Shown here: positions 8,835 to 21,555 of the stretch, one piece after another | How the letters are laid out: the number at the start of each line of letters is the position of its first letter | Numbering within the stretch: the first letter of the stretch is position 1 | NCBI RefSeq assembly: GCF_036323735.1 | Contig: NW_026947367.1 | Span: forward strand, 594,501 to 658,500 | DNA from: Rattus norvegicus | Lineage: Eukaryota > Chordata > Mammalia > Rodentia > Muridae | Direction: 5' to 3' | DNA: 64,000 bases | Translations under genes and position numbers: made by a program | The notes under the pieces: generated by a model | Seen by the model: the letters and a program-made list of their open reading frames with translations, nothing else | Database searches by the model: none | Told to the model about the DNA's origin: nothing

Positions 8835-10107
8835 GTTCTTGGACACTCCAATCTGTTGAAATATTAACTCTGCCAAACCCATTATACTGCTTCTGTTACT
8901 CTTAACTGTTTTAATCTCATGAAATTTTTGCCTCTCTCCTTTTCTCTCTTTATAAATATCCCTCTAAACATGTAACACTTTGCACTTTAAAAGTTGTCTT
9001 TTGTCCTATAGTAGAATATTTATAGTCAGATTCTTGAGTTTCATAAAAGTCAGTGATTTATTGTAGTAAAATATTCTATTCACAATTTATTGTATTAATT
9101 TTATTAATTCATCAAAACTGACCTATTTATATTATCTACTTATCCTTTAAACTATAAAAGCTTTGATTTATTGAAGTCTTTACAGTCTTTCAGAATATTG
9201 GCTGTATCACTCTTATATGTATTCAGGATAGATCATGTGTACTTCTTATGTCTTCTTACTAATAGTATGCTTTATAACTATGCCAATCCATGATTTTTGT
9301 TATATATTTTAAGACTATTTTGAGTGCAATATTTCCCTGATTTCTCTCCCATGGTTAGAAATTGTAATACAGAAGAGATAATGTGTTTTGTGTGTTAATT
9401 TTGCATTCCACTACCTCATGAATATATTTTCAGCTTTAAGAAACTTATTTTTTCAGAGAAAAATTGTCTCTATTTATGATCACTTCTAGCTAATTCACAG
9501 TGGTCTTGGCATTTTAAATATCCACAATATTTTTTATCCACAATATTTTATTATATATTATAAGATTATTGTGAGGGGTATATTTCAATAGATTTTTTAA
9601 AAGTATGATTTGGATTGGTGAAAAGGAAGGCTAAGGAATTTTGTGTGTTCCTATTGTATTCTGCTTTTATGAATGTATTTTGCACTCTTAAGTGACTGAT
9701 AAAATTTTAGAGTATTTAAAGTGGTACCATGATATCTGCATATGAGAACAATTTAACTTCTTAATTTTTATTGTATTACCTGGATCTTCTTCAGTTGTCA
9801 TAGAGCTTTAGCTAAAATTAAAAATACTGTATTACATAGGTATGAAACCAGAGTATATACTTTTCTTGTTCCTGATTGCAGTGGAACTGCTTTGAACTTT
9901 TCTCCCTTTATCACAACGATAGTGGTGGGCTTGCTCTACTTTGCCTTTATTATGTTGAACTATATCATCTATAGCTATAACTTCTCCAGGACTTCTGCCT
10001 TGAATGAATATATTATTTTTTACCAGTAATTTTTTAATTTTTTTTGCACCTAATAAAATAATGGTGTCTTTGTGCCTTTTATCATTCTATATACTACCGT
10101 ACATTTG

Positions 10108-10112
10108 TGTGT

Positions 10113-10179
<67 letters not shown>

Positions 10180-10182
10180 AAA

Positions 10183-10245
<63 letters not shown>

Positions 10246-10256
10246 GATATATATAT
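10108..10256. repeat. compound (TA)n(CA)n(TA)n microsatellite
   Basis: TA repeats flank a central CA block in a segment of about 260 bp that is absent from the paralogous position near 31025 in copy 2. Confidence 0.96.
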
Positions 10257-11619
10257 GTGATAAACCAACTTGTATGTCTCGCATTTAAGAACGCTTACCT
10301 GGTTGAAGAATAATTTTAACTTCGTCTTGAATCTGTTAACAAGGATTCTATTGAGAATATGTATGTATCAGTGGAAATTAGTCTGTAATACTCACTATTC
10401 CTCTCTTTCTGTCAGTAGTCTGTAATTCTTTCTCCCTCTCTCTGTACCTTTCTGTTTTCTTCTTATCCTCCTGTCTCAATCTTTCTCCTTTTTTCTCTGT
10501 CAATTGTTGGATAATACCAGATTTAAAATAGAATTTTAATGTATTCAATGCTTTTGTCCACTTTATGGAATAGTCTAAGAAACTGTCAATGCTCTTTAAA
10601 TGTCTAATCAAATTTTTAAACTGAATACATGTGGTTCAATGATATTTTCGGTGGGAGATATTAAATACCTGACTTTGTGTCATTGTTTAGTATAGTGCTG
10701 TTTAAATTATGCACATTGAGCTGATTTAATATTGGTATAACAAATACATATAGTAAATCATTAATGTTTTAAAAAATATTATAGATTTCTGACTGTAAAT
10801 ATAAAAAGTGTTTTCTCCACGTCTCCTCTCTTATCTTTTATTTTGTTAATCCCACTCTTTCTTTACTTAATTTGGCCTGAGGTTATGAGAATCTTGTTAA
10901 TACTTTCCAAGAATGAACTCTTCTTTCATTCATTATATTGTTGTGTTCATTTTATTGATTTGAGCCATGATGAGTTGGATATACATATTATACCCCTTCC
11001 AAAAGGCTTAAAAGCCATCCTGAAAAAAGGGCAAAGAGACTGTAGGTGCAAAATTGTGGGTTACATCAGAGGGAAATCGTGTCTTCAGGATATGAGGAGT
11101 GCTGTCCTCATGACACATAGAAGCTGTGGTTTCCTGCACAGCATCAAGCCAGTCAACAGTCAAGAATGCAGTGAAAAGGCCTGAAAGCTGTTACTCCTAA
11201 CTGACAGACTATGGACAGTTAGTGTCTTCTGATGGAGGTTTGATCATTAGTTGTAAGGGTTTATCATGGGGTTATTAAATAGTATTTTAATGTAGAAGTT
11301 ACAGAAAAGTAGGATTCGAAGAAATAGAGTGTTGTGGGTAAAATTAATGGGAAAAGTGTCATCAAAATATTTTGGTGGAAATTCTCAAAAAATTAAACAA
11401 TTAACGTCTATTCTACAATTTTATGTACATACAGAATGTTTTATTACATAGGGAGATTTTATGAAGTGACCTTAATGAATTTTGTTAGCTACAACAGATC
11501 TGCCAATTCTGTGAGTTTATTGGGAGCACATTATATGATTTGACCTTAGTAAATTTAATTTAAAGTGGCTATTTTCAAAAATACTAAGCATTATTTGCAT
11601 GTACACATTCAGCAATGAG

Positions 11620-12215
11620 CTTCTATTAATCAAAATAAAAAACTAAAGAACTATATATCAAGAAAAAATAATTAAATTGGGCTACATATCTAAAAAATAT
11701 TCACAATTGAAGAAACTCAAATCAATAAGAATCTTATGGCAAATATGTATCATCCTTTTACATTATGGAAATGCAAAACGAAATTATTCTGAGATTTTTC
11801 ATCCCTTTCAGAATACTTAGTTTAATAACACATGAGCCAACTTACCTTTACTGTGTTATGGAGAAAAGGGGAATATTCCTATTCTCCTGGTGGGAAGGCA
11901 AACTTCTATAACACCTTTTAAAATCAATATGATGTTTCTTCTGTAATATGGAAATCAATATGCCTAATGATATAACTCGAGGGTATATGTCCAAATGTTG
12001 ATTCATCCTAGTATATAGACCCTTGATAATTTGGAAATATTCTAGTTGTTCCTTAACAAATGAAGGCATAAAGAAAATGTGGTGCTTTTACAGACTGGAA
12101 AAAAGAAAGCATGTAATTTTCAGGACAAGGAATGTATCTTGAGAAAGTCATCATAATGAGGTAATCCAGATAAAAAAAGAAAAATGAGATTCAAATTCAC
12201 TTTAATCTGAATGTT
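11620..12215 (+). mobile_element. old LINE-1 fragment, sense, ORF2 3' part
   Basis: Resembles the end of L1 ORF2 and adjoining sequence: a ggaaatgcaaa segment, a gagattttt...cccttt segment, tcctggtgggaaggcaaa, an aatcaatatg segment, and aagaaaatgtggtgcttttaca followed by gaggtaatccaga. The copy is badly decayed. The antisense ORF at 11848-12069 is its shadow and is repeated in the paralogue at 32960-33172. Confidence 0.72.
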
Positions 12216-12660
12216 AATTCTCAAAACGGTGTATCTTTATGATCAGCTTAGTGCCCCTTCTGCATTTTGGGAAGTACAAATGTTCTTAAGGATTTCTCAG
12301 GGACACAGTCAGGAACAGGAATGTCAAATGTGAAGAAAAAGGGAAGAGGGCAACAATGGAGGGAATATAGAGAAGTACAGCAAAAATTGAGAGGCATTTG
12401 AGGCATTGAATGGAAACCTAATGTGATAGAAATACAAAATATTTTTTTAATTATAAATCGAGGAAACTAAGGATTTATAGCTATAAGGACAGGAGATAAA
12501 ACGTTGATTGGGTATATCTACGTAAAATTTCAAAACTAAGTATTTTATGAAAATTATGGATTGCAACATTAAGTACACCTGAAACAGTACAGATAATGAA
12601 TAAATAGTCCTTAAGGGGACAGATGTGATTATGTCTATTTTAAAAATAATATCTTATATT
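12216..12660 (+). other. AT-rich duplicated spacer
   Basis: Lies between the sense and antisense L1 fragments and is shared with 33331-33825 and 63420-63860. It contains ggacacagtcaggaacagga in all three. It may be decayed L1 3' UTR, but I cannot show it. Confidence 0.45.
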
Positions 12661-14385
12661 ATAAACAGTATATTCATTTGTTTATATTTTGAATGTCATT
12701 GCCCAAACTGGTATTTTTCTTGAATTCCCAAACCCATTTTGATCCTCTTCGTTTCTAATATGGTACTCCCCCATCTCCTTGCCCACTTCCACTTTAACCC
12801 TCCAACATCCCCCTTCTCTGGGATATGACGTCTCCACAGGACCAATTGACTACCTTCCCAGATATGGCAGATGAGGCAGTTGTCTTCTCAATATGTTCTA
12901 CGGTCTATGTAGCAGAAGCCATTGCCTGAACCAAGTATTTTCTAGTTGGTAGTAAATTTCCTGAGTCTCTGAAATGTAAACTTAATGAGTCTGTTGTTCT
13001 ACATATTAGACTCCAATCTCCTTCAGATCCTTCAGGCATTCCCCTAACTCTTCTTTTCTGGCTGTCAGGTTCTGTCCAATGGTTAGCTGTATCTACATCT
13101 GTCATGGTCAGATGATGGCGGAGCCCCTCAGAGGACAGACATATTAGGGTCTTATATGCAAGCACATCTTGAAATCAGGAATAGGGCCAGGATTTAGAGT
13201 CTGTGGATGAAATGATTCTTATAATGGGGTGGTCTCCTAAGGGTCGTCCCTTCAGTCTTTGCTCTGTTTTTGTATTTGCATATTTGTAGGCATTGGATAT
13301 ATATAGAATAAAGATTTTGAACTGTGTGGGCAGCACCATTCCTTCACTGGGGGGGCATTCCTAGCTACAGGTGGCAGTCTCTAGTGGTTCTATCTCTTTC
13401 CTGCTTGGTATTTCAACTACCATCATCCCATTAGGTTTATGGGATCCTCTTGCATCCCTGGCACCTGGGACATTCCTGGGGATACCCAAGTTCACCACCC
13501 AACACTGATGCTTATTGTCATTTATTCCACTTTTCCGCTGGAATCCTCTCTTGTCTCTTTTCATTGTTGCAAATCCCCCCACTTTGTCCATCATTCTCTA
13601 CCTCTAAATAAGTCCTTCCATCCCTCTGCCTTCCATGATTATTTTCTTCTCCCTTCTAAGTTGGTTGCAAGCATCAGCAATTTGGCCTTCTAACGTGTTA
13701 CCCTTCTTGTGGTAAATGGTCTGTATAGTGGGAATTCTGAGCTTTGGGGCTAACATCCACTTGTCACTAAGTTCATCCCGTGTTATTTCCTTTTTTATCT
13801 CTAACTTCACTAATTTCCAGCTCCATTCCTTTGCCTAAAAATTCTAGGTGTCCTCATTTTTAATACCTGAGTAGTGTTCCTTTGTTTAAATATAACACAC
13901 TTTCTCTATTTATTCCTCAGTGGAATTGAGCTATATCACACTTGTTTCCAGCATTTGACTATTGTAAGTAAGGCTACTGTGAACCTGATCAACCACATGT
14001 CCTTGTTGTATGTGGATCATGTTTGTGTATATGTGTTGAAGTGAGTGGTAAAGCTGGTTCTCCAGGTGAAGCCATTTGCAATTTTCTCTGAACCTCCACA
14101 TTGATATCCTAAGTGGCTGTACAGGTACTAATCTCACCAGCAATAGACGAGTGTACCACATTGTCTACATCCTAGCTTAGTCTGCTACTGCAACAGTTTT
14201 ATAACTTAATCATTGTTATTGGTGTAATGTAGAATCTCTGGTTCATTTTGATTTGCCTTTTTCTGATAACTGTGGATGTTGAACATTTCTTGATGTTTTT
14301 CTCAGCTATTGATATACCTCAGTTGAGAATTCTTGGTTTAGCTCTCTAACCAATTTTAAAAGTTTGGATATTTGGTTGTCTGGGA
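12661..14385 (-). mobile_element. LINE-1 (Lx-type) 3' fragment, antisense
   Basis: The plus strand reads as the complement of an older rodent L1: tttatattttgaatgtcattgcccaaa, then an accaattgactaccttccc part, ttccttcagtctttgctctg, ttcctgggg followed by aagttcaccaccca, gttggttgcaagcatc, and the ORF2 end segments gagtagtgttcctttg, cctcagttgagaattctt. About 1.7 kb. The paralogous copy is at 33826-35490. Confidence 0.85.
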
Positions 14386-16057
14386 CAGTAAGGAAGGTGA
14401 TATCAATGTGGAGGGGACAACCACTATAAAAGGTGAGGGGAAGAGTTTAGGGGTGATGGACAGGAAATATAAAAAGAATTAAAATGCACATAATTACACA
14501 ATTTAATAAAAATGGAAAAAAGTAATCTTCCACTTCTAACATTTTACTGTTAAATAAATGTAGCTTTGAGATTTTATAAAATTTATATCCTATGGAAATT
14601 AAAATTGTATATGCACATAGAAGACAAGTGCTCAGCACTGTGTGTGCTGGTTATCTGGAGCCTGAGAATTATACTTGTGTTCTAGATCTAACTTTTAGAA
14701 TATTTTTAGGACTGTTTTTAAAAATTATTTGTACAAAATATCTGAGCCTGACACTTCTATGTTGAATATGTCCATCTGTTTTTACAAAGATACAGAAAAG
14801 TTACTTAATCTTTTCAAAAATTTGTCAAATATATTTCAACACTGACTCAATATGAATTAGGGTGGATATTATAAGGTATTATTAACCTACTGTTTTCATA
14901 TAAAAGCAAATTCTGTCCCTAGTAATTTATTGAATCTTTTTATTTTTTATACTTTATGAAATATCAAAATCTACATTTGCATCCCATTATCATTTACTTA
15001 TAATATTAATTTCATATATTGTAATATGGCATAGATGCAGTGGAAAATGGGAGAAATATGAGGACTGCTGAGAAGCATACAATCTCCTCTTTGTGAAGCT
15101 TGGCATATATCAAAATCAGAAAAGTAGAGTGACTGAAAGTCATATGTAAAAACGAAATTATTACAAATTGTGTATATGTATGAAAATGATAAGCAAGCTT
15201 CATCTTTAAGATTTTTAGTATTTAAAGGGAAAGTTACTTTAGATTGGTTTTATTGGAGGTCTTTCTGAGGAGATTATTAGTTCTTAGTAACAAATGCCCA
15301 CAAATATGATACTGTGCTATGTTTATTATTTTAAATTAATAATACCTGGATTAGGCACATGCTGGAAGAAGTTTCATCCACTATACTCCTGTCTGTTTAG
15401 AGATTGGATATACCAAAGATGAAAAGGGTTATCTTCGGTTCCTTATTGAATTTATTTAAATAAATGAATGTTTTAAAAAAGAAATATTAAAGAATATAAC
15501 CATAACTGAACAGGTTTTTGTCACAGATTATTGTTTTGTTCTCAGTATAGAGTTATTTCATTAAAGAGTCATGCATATTGTTAGTTTATCTGAGCCATTC
15601 ATCACATTAAATCATCCAATAACCTTCAGCATGTTCAAGTTATCAACATCTATATTGTAACATGTACCAAATTTCAACTTTATTTTCTTTTCTGCTCTAT
15701 TACACTTTGATGCCATTTTTTCTAGTATTTACCATGGATTTATAAATAAACCTGCTTATGTAATCCACTCAGAGTAACGTGTAAATATTCTTCAACAACT
15801 TTCACTCAATATGAAAGTTCAGGTCTTTTACACTTTTTTTTTTTACAATTGCATGAAGCACTTCCCTGCATGAGGTCTTCTACAAACTCTTCTTCTTTTC
15901 CACAAGTGTTCCTCCTATGCTTTCTGTCACATAGACAACTTTCAGTTTTAGGTCTGAGAAGAACCAGCACTTTGAAACAACTTTGTTTTTCTTGTCTAAA
16001 ATTTCATTGGAACAAACTGTTGGTACATAATTTACTAGGGGAAAAATAGATCATTTT
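14386..16057 (+). other. non-coding part of segmental duplication copy 1
   Basis: No gene recognised. Short ORFs on either strand are not kept in copy 2. The first ~150 bp (gacagtaaggaagg, then atttaataaaaatgg) may be an L1-like tail in sense orientation; the remainder is plain AT-rich sequence. Confidence 0.5.
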
Positions 16058-16145
16058 GGTTTTGGGGATTTAGCTCATTGGGAGAGTGCTTGCCTAGCAA
16101 GCTCAAGGCCCTGGGTTCGGTCCCCAGCTCCGAAAAAAAATAAAA
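16058..16145 (+). mobile_element. ID SINE (BC1/tRNA-Ala-derived)
   Basis: A 75-nt ID core with A-rich tail: ggggatttagctcattggga, gcttgcctagcaagc, ggttcggtccccagctccg, then A8TA5. The box B-like segment ggttcggtcc is kept. Direct repeats agatcatttt (16048-16057 and 16146-16155) flank it as a target-site duplication. ID elements are the most expanded SINE in rat. It is not a functional tRNA gene. Confidence 0.95.
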
Positions 16146-16725
16146 AGATCATTTTATTATCTCATATAACGAGCATTTAAAAAATGATTGATGTTGAAAA
16201 TAGTACTGAAAACAGAGAAGGGGATAGTGATCACATTTGTGACAGAGAAATAATATTTACCTCTATGAGAGCAATGTTAGTAAAGATTAAAAGTGATTCA
16301 TCATGAATAATTTTCATGATAGCATATGAGGATCTATTAGAGACTTATATAGTGATAGGATTTGAGGTAGAATTCAGAGCAGGGTGTAAATTGACGGTTG
16401 ATTTGAACATGGATAAAAAGTATGATGTTATGCATTTAAGGAACAAAGACAATATGATGGAATAATTTGACAGATTGATGTAAATGAGGTTAAGTATTTC
16501 ATGTTTTTATCTACCTGGGTGGAAGTGTCAAATAGACATTTTATTTTAAAGATTATGTCTGATATATCTCCCTTAGGTATTAAAATATGAACAAAATTCA
16601 CATTTAAAATTTTGCTCCATATTAGTAGATATTTTAATCTTTCAATACTAATTATTTCATAATTGATGATTCTAAGTTTGTGATATTTGTCTACTTATCA
16701 TCTGTGATCTTTCATCAATGTAACT

Positions 16726-16785
16726 ATGCATGTATGAATGTATGTATGTATCTATATATCTATATATCTTTCTATCTATCACTCT
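16726..16785. repeat. (TATG)n/(TATC)n simple repeat
   Basis: Imperfect tetranucleotide run: tgtatgaatgtatgtatgta followed by tctatatatctatatatctt units. Confidence 0.85.
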
Positions 16786-17109
16786 GATCTATCACATATT
16801 GAAGTCATTTGATATAGTTTCTACCTCACATAGGTCTAATAGTATCCTGAAATTATATCACATGCTGGAAAAGCTAATTAGTTATGTCCCATGCTTAAAC
16901 ATATATACAGTCACATAACTAAAGTAAATATTTGTGTTTTTATGAAAAAGATAAAAAATTTGATAGCAAAAAAATTAATGACCCATATTGAATCTATTTT
17001 CTGAGCAGTACTTTAAAATGAATCAAAATTAATGAAGCAGCTTTTAAAATTCTTGAGTCCTGATGAATATATGAGAAAAATTTCATAATATTAGAAAATA
17101 AAGTGTATT

Positions 17110-17141
17110 TGTATGTTACATATATATACACATATACACAT

Positions 17142-17181
<40 letters not shown>

Positions 17182-17345
17182 TCATGTGGCCACATACACA
17201 TATATACATATACACATATATAAACAAGTATACAAAATATAAACATATGTCCTTATGTACACATACACATATATACAAATATACACATACATACATACAT
17301 ACATACATACATACATACATCTATACCTACATACATACATGCTTT
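17110..17345. repeat. (TA)n, (CA/TA)n and (CATA)n compound repeat
   Basis: A long TA block (about 17140-17180) lies between mixed tatacacata units, and a CATA tetranucleotide run spans 17286-17342. The ORFs seen on both strands here are only translations of the repeat. Confidence 0.93.
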
Positions 17346-18884
17346 TACAAAGCAAAATCCTTGCTTTAAAAGAATTTGCCTAGGCATGACGTATATGGTT
17401 TAGCCAAATAAGAGTAAAATGATGTTATTGCTAAATGGCTCTGACTGAGTACTCATTTCTGCTGGTTTAACATGATGATGGTTCTACCAATCTGACTTCT
17501 ATGTACTTGGGGATTGAAATGATGTCCTTTGCTACTCTAACTCAATCATACACTTTCTCCAAAAATAAGTCATTCCTTATCCCTACAACTAGATGACATG
17601 TGCCTTTAACCACACATAATAGGAGAATTAACAGAAGAGCCTCATGTCTTACAAACATTATTTTATAAACTTGCTTGAAATCATAGTTTTGATAATTATC
17701 ATTTTGACCAAAGGCACCATCAGGCTTACATATTCACCTTTTTCTAACTAACTGTATTTTATTTAATACAACGGTAAGAATAAGTTACTGCTTTTGAGGT
17801 GGTTTTAAGAGTTTGCAGTACCATTACAGATCATAGATTGTAAGTGTTTTTAAACTTTTTATATTGGAAACATGATCAAAGGATCTACACTGTCTTGATT
17901 TTTCTCCTCTCATCACATATTGAATTACCCATTTCAACATTAGCAGCAATAGGTGTAAATGATTGGAATACCCTCTATCCCTCTGAGGAGAAAATGATGC
18001 ACAGGATTACTCAGCTACAGTAATATATTTGTAGCAGCAACAAACATTGCCAACATCTTATATTGTTCCAATCGAAATCTGGCTATGCAGACTTAGAGAA
18101 ATAAATAAAGCAGCAGCAACAATGTTTGTGGATCTTGAGTCTCTGCTGATCTTCAATTCCCTGAGAGAAGCACAGAATAAAACTTCTCTCTGTCCAGGTT
18201 ACTGACAGAAGCCTGGCTGTCCTACTAGGTTGTGCCACTGCTGCTGTTTCCTGTTTGTTATGACAACTCTACAGAACTGAACTAATAGTGTATTCATGAA
18301 ATGTTTGCTAATGGAACAAGCTACGTATTCCAACTTGAGAACAAAAATTTTGCTTTCCAGAAATCACAGATCGGAGTTGCTCCAATGAACTTTTCTAAAC
18401 AGGGCCACCACCCACAATCCACAATACCCCCCATCCTTTCTTTTACCTCTGGTTGCTGGAGGGCTACAGGGATGTTAAGCTTTTAAGAGTCATCAGCAAA
18501 TATTGATATTTGGAAAAAATTAAGTTTATCTTGAAGAATTATGAGCTGTGGGCTATCCTTGGGGTGTAATATCACTCAGGCATTTGACGTATGCTACATG
18601 GAAGGAACCTGAGGATGCCAAGTTAACAGCAAAATGACTGATATTTTCTGGTGCTGCATATATCAATGAATATAAAGTTTTTTATCAACAGTGGTAAGAA
18701 GCAGGAGGTTTGGCGTCTGGGAGGAGAGAGAAGGAAGATTGTTACTATGTGTAAAATGCATGGCATCTCAGCTCCATAAATTCAAAGAGATCTGGGTCAG
18801 AGAGGGAGTGACAGGCACACACCAGAGATTCTGAGCACTATACCAAAAGTGGTAAAATGCTAAGTTTTTTGCTGTATATATTTT

Positions 18885-18940
18885 GATACCAAACCAAACC
18901 AAACCAAACAAAACAAAACAAACAAAAAAAAAAAAGAAAT
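18885..18940. repeat. (CCAAA)n/(CAAAA)n A-rich repeat
   Basis: Runs of accaaaccaaacc then acaaaacaaaac, ending in a 13-A tract. It looks like a simple repeat rather than a SINE tail because no SINE body precedes it. Confidence 0.85.
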
Positions 18941-19309
18941 AAAGAACCATGATTGTGTATAAAGATCTGCTGGAAGTAATTTGTCTGAGGCTCTCAATAT
19001 TCAACACTAAATAAATAATCTAAAATAAATGATGACCCACTCACTCATGGAGCTGGCCACCAAGTAATATTGGCAATAGTCTTTTGAAACAGCACTGAAA
19101 CCCATAGCAAGTGTTCACTGCACAATATGTGGAAAATATTTGCATTTTTTTTTCAGTGTGAATCAAGCTCTGGTTGCATGTGTTCATGCATTTGTGTGAA
19201 CATTCAGCTTCCTGAGGTTCAGGCTCACTGACCATTGTTTTCCTGCTGCAAGGACAGCACTGTCAGCATTGAATCATAATAAGCTGTTGTCCAGTGAATG
19301 AAGAAGGAA

Positions 19310-19595
19310 GTGAGGGACTAGATACCAATCAAAGAGTACACATGGAAGCATCCATGACTTCAGCCTCATATGTAGAAGAGGATGTCATTTTCCGGCATAA
19401 ATAGGATGAAAGGCCTTGGTCCTATGAAGTCTGGTTTCCCTTGTTTAGGGGAAGGCCAGAGTGTTGAGGTGTGAGTGGACAGGCAGGATTGGCAGCAAAC
19501 TCACAGAAGCATGGGGAGGGTGGATGGGAAAAAGGGGAACCAGGAAGGCTATAACATTTGAAATGTAAATAAATAAAATATCCAATTAAAAAAGG
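19310..19595 (+). mobile_element. LINE-1 (Lx-type) 3' end, sense
   Basis: Ends with ggctataacatttgaaatgtaaataaataaaatatcc and an A-run, the classic rodent L1 3' terminus. It is preceded by cttggtcctatgaag and cagaagcatggggagggtgg. Only the last ~290 bp are kept. Confidence 0.82.
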
Positions 19596-21309
19596 ACATG
19601 AGTGAGAAAGGAACAGGAGGCTAACCTCAAAGAAATGAGAGCTTCTAGATGCTGGCTTAAGTTAAAAGATTCAAGAATCTTCATTATATATGAAAGACAA
19701 GGGTCAGCAGACTGTAGCATTTCATGTTTTTAAAGGAAAGTAATTGAAATAACAGTTCCATTTTCTTATATGAACACACAAACTCATTCGAAAGAAAAAT
19801 AGACAGTTGGTATTATTGGTTTTATTGGTTAAGAAGAATTGGCATATCTTTCAACATAACTTAAACCACTCTCAGAAAGATTTTTATGCGATAAGACAGC
19901 AATAGAGAGTATTGGGTCAGCGTTGGGATACATGTATCTTCCATGTATTTTCAATCACATACAAACACCTTTTTAAACTGTGAAAATATAAAATTATTAA
20001 TTGATTGAATGAAATCATACGATTTTAATTCCTTACATGAAGCAGTACTGTTTCTGTATAAGACTTTCACAATTAGAATAATATTACGAATTGAAATCAT
20101 TTAAAAAAATTTTTAAAAGTGCTGTGGTATAGTGATGGAATACAGCATCTAAAGTCTTACTGTCTGAGATGGAATACTGGCTCTCAATTATCTAATCATA
20201 AATCAAATAAGAAAGTAAAGAGACAAGTGCCTCTGAGAAAACACTCACTATAAAATATAAAATGCCTTATACATTCAAAAGAATACTATAAATATTTTAG
20301 ATCTTCTAAAAGGACATAAGGATGATCGTTTTAGACTGGGTTCATATTGCCATACAATATATTTTATTTAAAATTCAAAGCTCACACGTGTGAAGTTTTG
20401 TTGGTCAGAACTGTTTTCAAGCTATAAAGCTTTAATTTTCGACCTGACTTACTGCTTTAATTCTAATTGATTGATTTTCATTGCAACATTCTATGTTGCC
20501 AAATTTTTGTCTGCTCTGTGATAGCAACAGCCATTTGTGTGCAGGTGTATTTGTCAAACATGTATCACCAGAATAAATCTGTTGTGTCATGGTGAATGGA
20601 ATTACAATAGGTAAAGTTTATTTGATATATTTTGATATTAAGTACATGCATAAAGAAACTCTGTAGTACATATATTTTTGCAAAATTGATTGTAAATATT
20701 TTGAGATAAAAATGTAAGATCATGTTATTTGAGAAAATGAGAATACCTCATTGGCAAAATGCAAAAAAATTTAAGATACTCATTCTGAATTGCAAGGGAA
20801 TGCAAAATCACAATTAACAAGAGTAATTTGATGGGATGGCTATTGCGTATGTAATATTTCTATGTCACAGAATTTTACCCTTACATTAGTACTCATTTGT
20901 ACATTAAAAAACAAAATGACCAAACTGAATTTTTTTCTTGTATGACAGTTTAAAAAGGAACCCAAATGCTATCCTTTTAAATTCTTTTAAAACTTATTTT
21001 CCATTAGATAAATATCTCCTTTAATTAGAGTAGAATGACTTTTTTCTATAAAACTTTTGCTAACTTGAGACGTTCAAAAATGAATTTTCCTTTCTTTTTC
21101 CAAAAGCCAATACCAGCGTACATGAAGAAAGTCCATAAGTAGTGAGAAAGATCATTCCTGCTGTTCTTCAATAATCGTTAAGTTCAAATTAAATTCAAAC
21201 TTTCTCTCTATATAGAGTCTTATTCATTAATCTATTATTACTTTGGAATGAATAAAAGATAATATGGATTGTGTTGGGTAGCAGGCAGCAATCAGAAGGC
21301 TCAACCTCT
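19596..21309. other. unassigned AT-rich sequence
   Basis: No gene, RNA or repeat family recognised. Confidence 0.5.
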
Positions 21310-21555
21310 TTGTGGTAATCTAATAGATATGAATTTCATTTCTTCATGAATGTTTCAGCAAGATTCTTCCCTTTTAATAATCCCAGTCTTTTGATTTGTT
21401 TCCAGATATCACAGACCCCATAATGGTTGGACTAAAAAGGGTTCACTATGTCATGATAGTAAACTTAGTCTTAGAAATTCCCTGTTATTTGCTACCTCTG
21501 AATAAGGACGTTTGAATCAGATCATGCAACTTGAATCCACAAAGATGTCATCCCT
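21310..21555 (+). repeat. segmental duplication copy 1, detached right segment
   Basis: Matches 37295-37527 closely: ttttgatttgtttccagatatcac, cataatggttgga, gaaattccctgtta, cagatcatgcaacttga. In copy 2 it follows directly on the ID-bearing segment, whereas here it is separated from it by 5.1 kb. It joins unit C at the text ccaaaatcattgcag. Confidence 0.85.

Larger units (their letters stand above)
8835..16190 (+). repeat. segmental duplication, copy 1
   Basis: Colinear with 29875-37280 by many landmarks: the left edge reads tggacactccaatctgttga, compared with tggacgctccaatcctttga in copy 2. Shared parts include cttactctaactgacagac-like text near 11190 and 32300, a sense L1 piece, an antisense Lx-type L1 piece, and an ID element near the right end. 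Copy 1 has about 260 extra bp (9990-10262) holding a TA/CA repeat. No ORF is kept open in both copies beyond short L1-derived ones. Confidence 0.9.
16191..19309. other. unassigned sequence absent from duplication copy 2
   Basis: Part of about 5.1 kb (16200-21300) that has no counterpart between 37280 and 37281 in the second copy. I see AT-rich sequence, TATG/TATC and TA/CATA simple repeats, and no gene. Confidence 0.55.

Noticed and set aside
10843..11184. 113-codon ORF as a real gene
   Set aside because: The paralogous sequence at 31930-32305 has no matching open frame, and no domain is recognisable.
11848..12069. 73-codon minus-strand ORF with a similar one at 32960-33172
   Set aside because: Conservation comes from the recent duplication; both are antisense to an old L1 fragment.
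16058..16145. tRNA gene candidate (box B-like sequence)
   Set aside because: It is an ID SINE with A-tail and target duplication; it lacks a complete cloverleaf. The copy at 37170 is rejected for the same reason.
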